Shown: positions 7,966-15,030 of the stretch, piece by piece | Position numbering within the stretch: position 1 is the first letter of the stretch | Layout: each line of letters starts with the position of its first letter | Origin: Clostridium sp. CAG:510 | GTDB taxonomy: Bacteria; Bacillota; Clostridia; Lachnospirales; Lachnospiraceae | Assembly: GCA_000434615.1 (NCBI GenBank) | Contig: FR880832.1 | Span: forward strand, 101,399 to 124,923 | Length of the DNA: 23,525 bases | Direction: 5' to 3' | Translations under genes and position numbers: made by a program | The notes under the pieces: generated by a model | Seen by the model: only the letters and a program-made list of their open reading frames with translations | Told to the model about the DNA's origin: nothing | Database searches by the model: none

Positions 7966-8373
7966 TTATCTATGTGTTTCTTTTAATTTGGTTTCCAGAC
8001 GAACAATCTTTTTGGCATTCTCATGGTTTTCCGACTGTAATTCTTTTACATTCTTTTCCATGGACTCTAACTTCATCTGTGTGGCAATCAGTTCATGCTT
8101 CAAGTCGTACATTTCGTTTTCCTTGGTATGAAGCTCTTCCTCCAAAAGGCTTATCTGCTTCTTTGCCTTAAAATAATCGTCCGCAATGTTTAACTGCATC
8201 AGGACGGAACGGGTATCCGCATTCTGCATACGGAACGCATCTATCTTTCCATATTCGTCCAGTTTGCTGTTGATATAGGAAGCTACCTTCTGCAGGTACT
8301 CTTCACTTTCATAACCGCATAATGTATAAATCTTGCCCCCGATAATTACTTCCGCATCTGTTTTAGAAGACAT
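7966..8373 (-). CDS. zapA: Cell division protein ZapA
   Basis: A 135-residue ZapA protein, which binds FtsZ and stabilises the Z-ring in the cytoplasm. The N-terminal domain (about residues 5-68) has the family pattern: 'AEVIIGGKIYTLCGYESEEYLQKVASYINSKLDE' followed by a helix with 'LMQLNIADDYFK'. Residues about 70-133 form a long coiled coil. The protein is longer than the usual 85-110 residues because of the extended coil. ATG 8373 has AGGGGG upstream at normal spacing. It has its own promoter (8431-8459) and lies between ruvB and the U32 gene, an order common in clostridia; the SEDS and penicillin-binding genes downstream fit a division-linked transcription unit. Confidence 0.92.
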   Translation of the reverse strand: MSSKTDAEVIIGGKIYTLCGYESEEYLQKVASYINSKLDEYGKIDAFRMQNADTRSVLMQLNIADDYFKAKKQISLLEEELHTKENEMYDLKHELIATQMKLESMEKNVKELQSENHENAKKIVRLETKLKETHR

Positions 8374-8430
8374 AATCCTACCCCCTTCTCAGGTCAGATA
8401 CTATCAAAACGTCGTATAGTATACTGGTTT

Positions 8431-8459
8431 ATTGTATCGCAAACAGACCCTTAAGGCAA
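8431..8459 (-). promoter_or_regulatory. Sigma-A-like promoter for zapA
   Basis: Minus strand TTGCCT (8454-8459) and TACAAT (8431-8436) with 17-bp spacing, in the 107-nt gap between ruvB and zapA. It would allow zapA and downstream genes to be made without SOS induction of ruvAB. Confidence 0.6.
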
Positions 8460-8480
8460 GCGGTTTCTTATAAAATACTC

Positions 8481-9467
8481 TTACAGAAGTCCCATATGCC
8501 GGTAAGCCAGATCCGTGGCAACCCTTCCTCGCGGAGTGCGGTTTAAAAGACCGTTCTGGATTAAAAAAGGCTCATATACATCCTCTATGGTGCCGGCATC
8601 CTCGCCGATGGCAGCCGCCAGCGTATCCAGTCCCACCGGACCGCCGTCAAACTTTTCAATCATGGTACGGAGCAGATTCCGGTCGATATGATCCAGACCC
8701 ATCTTGTCCACATCCATAAGGTCAAGCGCCGTCTTAGCCACCTCTTCCGTAATCCTGCCGTCGTATTTTACCTGGGCAAAATCCCGCACTCTTTTTAAAA
8801 TTCGGTTGGCAAGTCTCGGCGTCCCGCGGCTTCGCCTTGCAAGCTCCAGGGATCCTCCCTCGTCAATCTCCACCTGTAAAAGGGAGGCGGACTGCTTCAC
8901 AATATGCTGCAGCTCCGGAATGGTGTAAAACTCCAGACGGTGTATCATTCCGAAACGGTCGCGCAGAGGCGCCGTCAGCATACCGGCTCTCGTTGTAGCG
9001 CCAATCAGGGTAAACTTCGGTAAATCCAGACGGATGGAACGGGCGGAAGAGCCCTTTCCAATCATAATATCAATGCAGAAATCCTCCATGGCAGGGTAAA
9101 GAACCTCCTCCACCTGTCTGTTCAGGCGGTGGATTTCGTCCACAAACAAAATGTCTCCCTCCTGCAGATTGTTTAAAATAGCCGCAATTTCTCCCGGCTT
9201 TTCAATCGCCGGACCGCTGGTCACCTTCATATGGGTGCCCATTTCGTTGGCGATAATACCTGCCAGTGTGGTCTTTCCTAATCCGGGCGGACCATAAAAA
9301 AGCACATGGTCCAGTGCATCGCCCCTCTTTTTTGCCGCCTCAATATAGACCTTTAAATTCTGCTTTACCTTTTCCTGACCGATGTAGTCGGCAAGGCACT
9401 GGGGGCGTAGGGAACCTTCTATTCTGCTGTCCTCTTCCGTAATATTGGTTTCTATTGTACGTGCCAT
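8481..9467 (-). CDS. ruvB: Holliday junction branch migration ATPase RuvB
   Basis: A 328-residue AAA+ motor that, with RuvA, drives branch migration of Holliday junctions during recombinational repair. Walker A is GPPGLGKTT (59-67), Walker B is 'FVDEIH' (108-113), the sensor region is 'GATTRAGML' (156-164), and the arginine region is 'LRDRFG' (168-173). The C-terminal winged helix is complete and ends 'GRVATDLAYRHMGLL'. ATG 9467 is chosen: GAGGA lies six bases upstream, whereas the TTG at 9479 would place the Shine-Dalgarno inside the coding region. Length is normal for the family. It follows ruvA by 60 nt with no terminator, so they form an operon. ruvC is not in this window. Confidence 0.98.
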   Translation of the reverse strand: MARTIETNITEEDSRIEGSLRPQCLADYIGQEKVKQNLKVYIEAAKKRGDALDHVLFYGPPGLGKTTLAGIIANEMGTHMKVTSGPAIEKPGEIAAILNNLQEGDILFVDEIHRLNRQVEEVLYPAMEDFCIDIMIGKGSSARSIRLDLPKFTLIGATTRAGMLTAPLRDRFGMIHRLEFYTIPELQHIVKQSASLLQVEIDEGGSLELARRSRGTPRLANRILKRVRDFAQVKYDGRITEEVAKTALDLMDVDKMGLDHIDRNLLRTMIEKFDGGPVGLDTLAAAIGEDAGTIEDVYEPFLIQNGLLNRTPRGRVATDLAYRHMGLL

Positions 9468-9527
9468 TTTTGTCCTCAATACTTTCTATCCAAAATCCGA
9501 TATCCCTATTCGAACCGATACACGGTA

Positions 9528-10130
9528 TCAGAACAGATACTTGAGTGCTTCCTTTAAGAGCGCACCGCTGTCCTTTTCCTCCGCATTCGGAATTTTGCCG
9601 ACCGCCTGCATGCTTTCGGTCTGTCCGTAGCCTAAGGCAACAAGTGCCTCTATGGTTTCCTTTACGGCTTCACTCTGCACGGCACCTCCCGCATGCTCCG
9701 ATACTTCCATGCTTATCATGGTATCATCATAGGAAACCTTGTCCTTTAAGTCAAGGATAAGCCGTTCCGCCGTCTTCTGTCCGATACCCGGAGCCTTGGC
9801 GATTGCCTTGGCATCCTTGGATAAAATGGCATAACGCAGAGCATCCGCGTCCATGGTGGACAAAATCGCCAGTGCACCCTTGGGGCCGATGCCGTTTACC
9901 GTAATGCATTTTTTGAAAAGCTCCAAATCATTTTTATGTAAAAAGCCGTAAAGTAAAAAAGCATCCTCACGCACCAGCGTATAGGTATGCAGCTTTACTT
10001 TTTCTCCGATACCGGGCAGCTCTGCCGCCACCCGGCCGGATATATGAACATTGATACCGAATCCATTGACGGAAAGTACTACGGTATCTTCCGTAATATC
10101 TGCAATTTCTCCCTGAACAAATGCTATCAT
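9528..10130 (-). CDS. ruvA: Holliday junction binding protein RuvA
   Basis: A 200-residue RuvA, which forms a tetramer on the four-way junction and loads RuvB. The N-terminal OB-fold (1-62) includes 'VKLHTYTLVREDAFLLYGF'. Two helix-hairpin-helix motifs are seen: 'VNGIGPKGALAIL' (78-90) and 'APGIGQKTAERLI' (113-125). A flexible acidic linker follows, then the C-terminal RuvB-binding domain from about 155. ATG 10130 is preferred to the GTG at 10142 because AGGTGA is correctly placed for the ATG and the family starts 'MIAF.QG'. It is the first gene of ruvAB, and a LexA box sits in its promoter. Confidence 0.97.
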   Translation of the reverse strand: MIAFVQGEIADITEDTVVLSVNGFGINVHISGRVAAELPGIGEKVKLHTYTLVREDAFLLYGFLHKNDLELFKKCITVNGIGPKGALAILSTMDADALRYAILSKDAKAIAKAPGIGQKTAERLILDLKDKVSYDDTMISMEVSEHAGGAVQSEAVKETIEALVALGYGQTESMQAVGKIPNAEEKDSGALLKEALKYLF

Positions 10131-10162
10131 GTGTCTGCTCACCTTTCTTTAACTGTAGTTTA

Positions 10163-10191
10163 AGCATACCACAATCGAACATATGTTTCAA
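10163..10191 (-). promoter_or_regulatory. ruvAB promoter
   Basis: Minus strand TTGAAA (10186-10191) and TATGCT (10163-10168), 17-bp spacing. The predicted start near 10156 leaves a leader of about 26 nt. Confidence 0.65.
10176..10189. promoter_or_regulatory. LexA (DinR) SOS box in the ruvA promoter
   Basis: CGAACATATGTTTC matches the Bacillus-type LexA consensus CGAACRNRYGTTYC at all positions. It overlaps the -35 hexamer and the spacer of the ruvA promoter, the right place for repression. The known SOS control of ruvAB in many bacteria supports the call. Confidence 0.8.
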
Positions 10192-10224
10192 GTCATGTCT
10201 TGCAAAATCTTTCCTTCGTTTCCC

Positions 10225-10248
10225 AAAAAGCTTCCCGAAAGCCTTTTT
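10225..10248 (-). terminator. Weak hairpin at the end of leuD
   Basis: On the minus strand AAAAAGGCTT pairs with AAGCTTTTT (one bulged G, 5-nt loop), starting within the leuD stop codon. The T run is part of the stem, so it may be an intrinsic terminator but is not a strong one. Confidence 0.4.
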
Positions 10249-10732
10249 ATTTCCGGTTGATGTAGTTGACCAGACCTTCCGCAGCAATAATCTTCTGCAT
10301 GAAAGGAGGGAATGCCTGACCCTTATAAGAAGTATTCTTGGTTAAATCCTTAATTTCGCCGGAATCGAAGTTTACTTCCACTTCATCCCCCGCTTCAATC
10401 GCCTTTGCCGCCTCCGGGCACTCGATAATGGGAAGTCCGATGTTGATGGCATTGCGGTAGAAAATTCTGGCGAAGGTCTCTGCGATAACGCAGCTTACGC
10501 CTGCCGCTTTGATGGCAATGGGCGCATGTTCTCTGGAAGAACCGCATCCGAAGTTTTTCTCCGCTACGATAATGTCTCCTTTTTTTACGTTCTTTACAAA
10601 GTCCTTGTCAATATCTTCCATACAGTGTGTTGCCAGTTCTGCCGGGTCGGAAGAATTCAGATATCTTGCCGGGATGATAACATCCGTATCCACATTGTCT
10701 CCGTATTTAAAAACCAAACCTTTTGCCTGCAT
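10247..10732 (-). CDS. leuD: 3-isopropylmalate dehydratase small subunit LeuD
   Basis: A 161-residue small subunit of isopropylmalate isomerase, which moves the hydroxyl of 2-isopropylmalate in leucine synthesis. It carries the swivelling domain of the aconitase family: 'DNVDTDVIIPARYL' (12-25) and 'FGCGSSREHAP' (61-71), which contacts substrate. It is the short, stand-alone type of the archaeal/homoaconitase-like group, which matches its 419-residue LeuC partner. ATG 10732 (MQAKGLVFKYG) is chosen because AAAGGA is nine bases upstream; the ATG at 10741 is too close to that site. It follows leuC by 97 nt and is co-transcribed. leuA and leuB are not in this window. Confidence 0.95.
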   Translation of the reverse strand: MQAKGLVFKYGDNVDTDVIIPARYLNSSDPAELATHCMEDIDKDFVKNVKKGDIIVAEKNFGCGSSREHAPIAIKAAGVSCVIAETFARIFYRNAINIGLPIIECPEAAKAIEAGDEVEVNFDSGEIKDLTKNTSYKGQAFPPFMQKIIAAEGLVNYINRK

Positions 10733-10829
10733 TTTATTCATTCCTTTCCAAAACTGAATCGTTACGATTTCTGATAAATTTCTTAGCCTGACTTTCTTCG
10801 GTTATAACTGTCTTCCGGGTTCCGCTTTC

Positions 10830-12089
10830 TTATAAAGCATCCGGTCCGCCAATATAGCCAAGTACGGCGCTTGCTGCCGCAACTGCGGGGCTTGCCAGAT
10901 AGATTTCGGAAGTAACATGGCCCATTCTGCCTACGAAGTTACGGTTAGTGGTGGAAACACAGCGCTCCTTTTCCGCCAAAATACCCATGTAACCGCCGAG
11001 GCAGGGACCGCAGGTCGGTGTGCTGACTACCGCACCGGCTTCGATGAAAATCTTTAAGAACCCTTCTTCCATGGCATCCATGTAAATCTTCTGGGTAGCG
11101 GGAATAACGATGCAGCGCATGCCCTTCTTTACATGGCGTCCCTTTAAGATTTCGGCGGCGGTACGCAAATCGTCCAGTCTGCCGTTGGTGCAGGAACCGA
11201 TAACCACCTGGTCTATGTCGATTTTTTCGATTTCATCAATGGTATGGGTGTTTTCAGGCAGATGGGGGAAGGCAACCGTTGACTTTAATGTGCTTAAATC
11301 AATGGTAATTTCCTGCTCGTAGGAAGCATCCGGATCCGCTTCATAAATCTTGTACGCTCTCTTTGAATGTTCTTTCATGTAGCTTTCCGCTTTTTCATCC
11401 ACGGGGAAAATACCGTTCTTGGCACCTGCCTCAATCGCCATGTTGGCAATGGTGAAACGGTCGTCCATGGAAAGAGCCGCAATGCCGTCACCGGTGAATT
11501 CCAGGGATTTGTAAAGCGCACCGTCCACACCGATCATACCGATTAAATGTAAAATCACATCCTTGCCGGAAATCCACTTGTTCGGCTTGCCGGTAAGCAC
11601 CACCTTAATTGCTGCGGGCACCTTGAACCATGCCTTGCCGGTAGCCATGCCTGCAGCCATGTCCGTACTGCCGACGCCGGTGGAGAATGCACCCAGGGCA
11701 CCATATGTACAAGTATGGGAGTCTGCGCCGATGATAACATCGCCTGCCACGGTCAGACCTTTTTCGGGAAGCAGGGCGTGCTCGATACCCATTTCGCCTA
11801 CTTCAAAATAGTTGGTGATTTCGTTTTTTCTGGCAAATTCTCTTACGCATTTGCAGTGTTCTGCGGATTTGATATCCTTATTGGGTACAAAATGATCGGG
11901 AACCAGGGCAATTTTATCCTTGTGGAATACGCCGTCCACCTTCATTTTTTCCATTTCCTTAATAGCAACCGGACTGGTAATGTCGTTGCCCAGCACCAGG
12001 TCCAGATCCGCTTCTATCAACTGACCGGCTTCTACCTTGTCAAGGCCTGCATGAGCCGCCAGAATTTTCTGTGTCATGGTCATTCCCAT
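10830..12089 (-). CDS. leuC: 3-isopropylmalate dehydratase large subunit LeuC
   Basis: A 419-residue aconitase-family large subunit that, with LeuD, isomerises 2- to 3-isopropylmalate. The three cysteines for the [4Fe-4S] cluster are C300 in 'GSCTNGR' and C360 and C363 in 'TCGPCLGG'. 'GADSHTCTYGALGAFSTGVGSTD' (121-143) is also typical. The start MGMTMTQKILAAHAG at ATG 12089 is chosen because AGGAGG is nine bases upstream and the family begins this way; upstream TTG 12113 and ATG 12098 lie on or against the ribosome binding site. It reads away from the LysR gene, and its promoter carries a candidate LysR site. Confidence 0.97.
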   Translation of the reverse strand: MGMTMTQKILAAHAGLDKVEAGQLIEADLDLVLGNDITSPVAIKEMEKMKVDGVFHKDKIALVPDHFVPNKDIKSAEHCKCVREFARKNEITNYFEVGEMGIEHALLPEKGLTVAGDVIIGADSHTCTYGALGAFSTGVGSTDMAAGMATGKAWFKVPAAIKVVLTGKPNKWISGKDVILHLIGMIGVDGALYKSLEFTGDGIAALSMDDRFTIANMAIEAGAKNGIFPVDEKAESYMKEHSKRAYKIYEADPDASYEQEITIDLSTLKSTVAFPHLPENTHTIDEIEKIDIDQVVIGSCTNGRLDDLRTAAEILKGRHVKKGMRCIVIPATQKIYMDAMEEGFLKIFIEAGAVVSTPTCGPCLGGYMGILAEKERCVSTTNRNFVGRMGHVTSEIYLASPAVAAASAVLGYIGGPDAL

Positions 12090-12125
12090 CTCTAACATCC
12101 TCCTGTTTTTCAAAACCTTTTTTCT

Positions 12126-12154
12126 ATCTTAGCACAGTTTTTTTCTTTCGACAA
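12126..12154 (-). promoter_or_regulatory. leuCD promoter
   Basis: Minus strand TTGTCG (12149-12154) and TAAGAT (12126-12131), 17-bp spacing. The predicted start is near 12119, giving a leader of only about 30 nt, too short for a T-box or peptide attenuator. Confidence 0.65.
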
Positions 12155-12174
12155 ATAGTTATCTTTCATATTTC

Positions 12175-12193
12175 CCATAACTGCAGACTATGG
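12175..12193. promoter_or_regulatory. Candidate LysR-type operator (T-N11-A palindrome)
   Basis: CCATA (12175-12179) and TATGG (12189-12193) are inverted arms around CTGCAG, containing a T-N11-A core. Its centre, 12184, is about 65 bp upstream of the predicted leuC start, the classical recognition position of LysR activators, and it abuts the likely lysR -10 box, which would allow autorepression. Confidence 0.6.
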
Positions 12194-12199
12194 TATAAT
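12194..12199 (+). promoter_or_regulatory. Possible -10 box of the lysR gene
   Basis: A perfect TATAAT lies 62 bp before the lysR start. No good -35 is found at 16-18 bp spacing, so this promoter may be weak or activator-dependent. A second AT-rich candidate, TATTAT, lies at 12203-12208. Confidence 0.35.
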
Positions 12200-12260
12200 C
12201 TCTATTATAACTCTGTATTTTCTCTTTTATGAAGAGAAAACCCACGGAAAGGAAACCGAA

Positions 12261-13154
12261 ATGATAAAGGAAAACCTGAATTTGTACCATATTTTCTATG
12301 AAACCGCCATCTGTGGCAATATATCCATGGCTGCCCGGAAGCTCTATATTTCCCAGCCCGCCATTTCCAAGGCTATTTCCAAATTAGAAAACAGCCTGGG
12401 GGTTTCCCTGTTTGTGCGTTCCTCCCGCGGTGTCAAGCTCACGCCGGACGGCGAAATTCTCCTAAAGCAGCTTGATACTGCTTTTCATGCCATCAAGCAG
12501 GGGGAAGATACCATTGAAAGCAGGAAGGAAAGTGGTGCAGGCTCTCTTTCCATCGGCATCAGCACCACCCTCTGCCGGTATCTTCTGCTTCCCTATCTGC
12601 AGGATTTTATCAAAGCCCATCCTGAGGTAAAACTCTCCATTTTCTGCCAGTCCTCCACGGAAACCATTGCGGCACTGGAAAACGGTCTTTTGGATATGGG
12701 TATCATCGGGGAAACCTCGCATCTTGACCCGCTGCATTTTTATCCCATCCGCGACATCCACGATATTCTGGTTGCCACGAAGGATTATCTTGCCCAGGTG
12801 GAAAGCGCCACGGACAAAAGTCCCCGGGATATGCTCAGCCACGCCAATCTCATGCTGCTTGACAAACGCAATATCACCAGACAGTACATTGAAAAATACC
12901 TGCTTTTAAATGAGATTACACCCAGGCAGCAGCTGGAAGTCACCACCATGGATCTGCTCATCGAGTTTTCCAAAATCGGTATGGGCGTGGGCTGCGTCAT
13001 CCGGGAATTTGTGGAGGAAGAACTATCAAACGGCACCCTGCTTCCCTTCCCCATGTCGGAGCCCATTCCTCCCCGGAAAATCGGCGTCGCCTTAAAGGGA
13101 AATGTTGCCAGGAATTCTCCGACCGATCTTCTTTTATCCCTGCTGTTATCTTAA
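12261..13154 (+). CDS. LysR-family regulator, probably of leuCD
   Basis: A 297-residue LysR-type transcription factor. The N-terminal winged helix-turn-helix (about 1-62) includes 'NISMAARKLYISQPAISKAISKLENSLG', followed by the linker helix and the two-lobed co-inducer domain (about 92-295; 'GSLSIGISTTLCRYLLLPYLQDF' opens it). The effector is not readable from sequence. It is divergent from leuC with 171 nt between, and the palindrome at 12175-12193 fits control of leuC; the co-inducer could be 2-isopropylmalate, as in other bacteria with such a regulator, but this is an inference. ATG 12261 has AAAGGAAA at good spacing. It converges on ilvC, with a shared terminator between. Confidence 0.92.
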   Translation: MIKENLNLYHIFYETAICGNISMAARKLYISQPAISKAISKLENSLGVSLFVRSSRGVKLTPDGEILLKQLDTAFHAIKQGEDTIESRKESGAGSLSIGISTTLCRYLLLPYLQDFIKAHPEVKLSIFCQSSTETIAALENGLLDMGIIGETSHLDPLHFYPIRDIHDILVATKDYLAQVESATDKSPRDMLSHANLMLLDKRNITRQYIEKYLLLNEITPRQQLEVTTMDLLIEFSKIGMGVGCVIREFVEEELSNGTLLPFPMSEPIPPRKIGVALKGNVARNSPTDLLLSLLLS

Positions 13155-13223
13155 AGCTTTTTTATTGTAACTATCAAATCATTTCACGCAAAAAAATTCA
13201 TCGAAATTTCCTATAAAGCAAGA

Positions 13224-13251
13224 AAGAACTGCAGCCGAAACTGCAGTTCTT
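13224..13251. terminator. Bidirectional terminator between lysR and ilvC
   Basis: A perfect 11-bp stem (AAGAACTGCAG, 13224-13234, with 13241-13251) and a 6-nt loop. T-rich DNA follows on both sides (plus strand from 13251, minus strand below 13224), so it can end both convergent transcripts. The rest of the 152-nt gap shows no gene. Confidence 0.75.
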
Positions 13252-13306
13252 CTATACTTATCTTATTCTTTTTCCGTGAAAACCGTTTACGAAACGAATG
13301 CTTTGA

Positions 13307-14326
13307 TTAGTTGTTAATCAGCTTGTCGTTTTCGTTGTTCCAGCTGTAAAGCTTACGGATTTCTTCGCCGACCTTTTCAGAAGGATGCTCGGAAGCTAAC
13401 TTTCTTAATGCACGGAAGTGAGCCTGGCCGCCTGCGGAAGACATATCCAGAAGGAAGTCTTTTGCAAAGGTACCGTCCTGGATATCCTTTAAGATTTTCT
13501 TCATGGTCTTCTTGGTTTCATCTGTGATAATCTTAGGGCCGGTAATGTAATCGCCGTATTCTGCTGTATTGGAGATGGAATATCTCATGCCTGCGAAACC
13601 ACTCTGGTAAATCAGGTCAACAATCAGCTTCATTTCATGGATACATTCAAAGTAAGCGTTTCTCGGATCATAGCCTGCTTCTACAAGGGTTTCAAAACCA
13701 GCCTGCATCAGAGCGCATACACCGCCGCAAAGAACTGCCTGCTCACCGAAGAGGTCTGTTTCGGTTTCGGTTCTGAAGGTGGTTTCCAGAACGCCTGCTC
13801 TTGCGCCGCCGATAGCCAGTGCGTAAGCCAGTGCTAAATCCTGTGCCTTGCCGGTAGCATCCTGATGTACCGCAATCAGACAGGGAACACCCTTACCGGC
13901 CTGATACTCGCTTCTTACGGTATGTCCGGGTCCCTTAGGAGCGATCATGGTAACATCTACATCCTTAGGAGGAACAATCTGTCCGAAGTGAATGTTGAAG
14001 CCGTGAGCGAACATCAGCATATCGCCTGCCTTTAAGTTCGGCTCGATATCTTTCTTATACATAGCAGCCTGTAATTCATCATTGATAAGAATCATGATAA
14101 TATCTGCTCTCTTTGCAGCTTCTGCTGCTGTATATACTTCAAATCCCTGTGCTTCAGCCTTTGCCCAGGACTTGGAGCCTTCATACAGACCGATAATCAC
14201 ATGGCATCCTGATTCCTTTGCATTCAGTGCATGTGCATGTCCCTGGCTGCCGTAGCCGATAATTGCGATTGTCTTGCCTTCCAGAAGAGAAAGGTTACAA
14301 TCTTCCTGGTAAAAAATTTTTGCCAT
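13307..14326 (-). CDS. ilvC: Ketol-acid reductoisomerase IlvC
   Basis: A 339-residue class I enzyme that rearranges and reduces acetolactate to dihydroxyisovalerate in valine and leucine synthesis (acetohydroxybutyrate for isoleucine). The Rossmann motif is 'IIGYGSQGHAHALN' (22-35). The metal and substrate residues are in 'ETETDLFGEQAVLCGG' and 'YFECIHEMKLIVDL', and the class I C-terminus is present. The loop that sets cofactor choice reads G46-L-Y48-E49-G-S, with Tyr where NADPH enzymes commonly have Arg. ATG 14326 (MAKIFYQEDC) is chosen because GGAGG is eight bases upstream; the ATG at 14341 overlaps that site. It follows ilvN by 73 nt and ends at a strong terminator. Confidence 0.97.
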   Translation of the reverse strand: MAKIFYQEDCNLSLLEGKTIAIIGYGSQGHAHALNAKESGCHVIIGLYEGSKSWAKAEAQGFEVYTAAEAAKRADIIMILINDELQAAMYKKDIEPNLKAGDMLMFAHGFNIHFGQIVPPKDVDVTMIAPKGPGHTVRSEYQAGKGVPCLIAVHQDATGKAQDLALAYALAIGGARAGVLETTFRTETETDLFGEQAVLCGGVCALMQAGFETLVEAGYDPRNAYFECIHEMKLIVDLIYQSGFAGMRYSISNTAEYGDYITGPKIITDETKKTMKKILKDIQDGTFAKDFLLDMSSAGGQAHFRALRKLASEHPSEKVGEEIRKLYSWNNENDKLINN

Positions 14327-14399
14327 TTTTCTTTCCTCCATTGCATCATAATTTAATAGCTTTTATAACTGTAGAGGGTTCATCCCCCGGGTTATCATA

Positions 14400-14903
14400 T
14401 TAAAAATTCACGACGTTTTCCGTACCTCTGCCCAGTCCGGCGATACCGGTTCTGGCAAGCTCTAAAATTTCGTAGCCTTCCTGCATCAGATCGTTTAAAA
14501 AAGCATCTATTTTTTCCTGTGTACCCGTCATTTCCACAATCAGGCTTTCCGGCGCCACATCAATAATCTTGGCACGGAAAATATCCGTTAAGGAAATCAC
14601 ATTATGTCTCTTTTCTGGACAGACACGGACTTTAATCAGCGCCAGCTCCCTGTAAACACTTTCCGTAGGCTTTAATTCCCTTACATCCCTGACATCCACA
14701 AGCTTACCTACCTGCTTCTCAATCTGTGCCAGAATCTGCTCGTCCCCGGTTGCCACTATGGTAATACGGGTAAATCTCGGGTCAGCCGTCACACCTGCGG
14801 TAATACTTTCAATATTGTAACCGCGGCGGCTGAAAAGACCGGAAATACGGCTCAAAACACCGGATGTATTATCTACAATAAGCTGAAAAACTCTTCTTTG
14901 CAA
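14400..14903 (-). CDS. ilvN: Acetolactate synthase small subunit, second copy
   Basis: A 167-residue regulatory subunit of acetohydroxyacid synthase. The N-terminal ACT domain (about 4-78) binds valine for feedback inhibition; N12, G15 and N30 match the effector-site residues N11, G14 and N29 known from E. coli IlvH. The C-terminal domain (about 82-160) includes 'TDIFRAKIIDVAPESLIVEMTG'. Of the two copies here it looks closer to standard IlvH. The start is a TTG at 14903 with a perfect AGGAGG eight bases upstream; no ATG fits. A strong promoter (14930-14958) is placed right before it, so it and ilvC can be transcribed apart from ilvB. Confidence 0.95.
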   Translation of the reverse strand: MQRRVFQLIVDNTSGVLSRISGLFSRRGYNIESITAGVTADPRFTRITIVATGDEQILAQIEKQVGKLVDVRDVRELKPTESVYRELALIKVRVCPEKRHNVISLTDIFRAKIIDVAPESLIVEMTGTQEKIDAFLNDLMQEGYEILELARTGIAGLGRGTENVVNF

Positions 14904-14929
14904 AATCTTTTCCTCCTGCCCTTTTCCCT

Positions 14930-14958
14930 ATCATATCAACACTTTTTTCGCTTGTCAA
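14930..14958 (-). promoter_or_regulatory. Strong promoter for ilvN-ilvC
   Basis: Minus strand TTGACA (14953-14958, perfect) and TATGAT (14930-14935), 17-bp spacing. Inverted arms CATATCA (14932-14938) and TGATATG (14963-14969) bracket it, about three helical turns apart, and may be an operator. The leader is about 20 nt. Confidence 0.75.
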
Positions 14959-14988
14959 CGTATGATATGCAGGAATATTTTCTATAAC

Positions 14989-15014
14989 CTGTGTTTATGA
15001 AATCATAATTACAG
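14989..15014. promoter_or_regulatory. Palindrome upstream of the ilvN-ilvC promoter
   Basis: Arms CTGT-n2-TTATGA and TCATAA-n2-ACAG around a 2-bp centre, in the 127-nt gap between the two small-subunit genes, about 78 bp upstream of the predicted start. It could be a regulator site (it contains T-N11-A) or part of a weak terminator for the upstream ilvN. Confidence 0.4.
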
Positions 15015-15030
15015 ACGCATGTTATTCCTA

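Noticed and set aside
9468..9479. TTG start of RuvB at 9479
   Set aside because: It would place the ribosome site inside the gene; ATG 9467 fits spacing and family.
12090..12260. T-box or leader-peptide attenuator upstream of leuC (also considered for ilvB and ilvN)
   Set aside because: The predicted leaders are only 20-30 nt, with no stem structures or leader peptide rich in Leu, Ile or Val.
13186..13209. Possible CodY box near AAATTC-ATCG-AAATTT
   Set aside because: It matches the CodY consensus AATTTTCWGAAAATT poorly and lies at the convergent ends of lysR and ilvC, not at a promoter.
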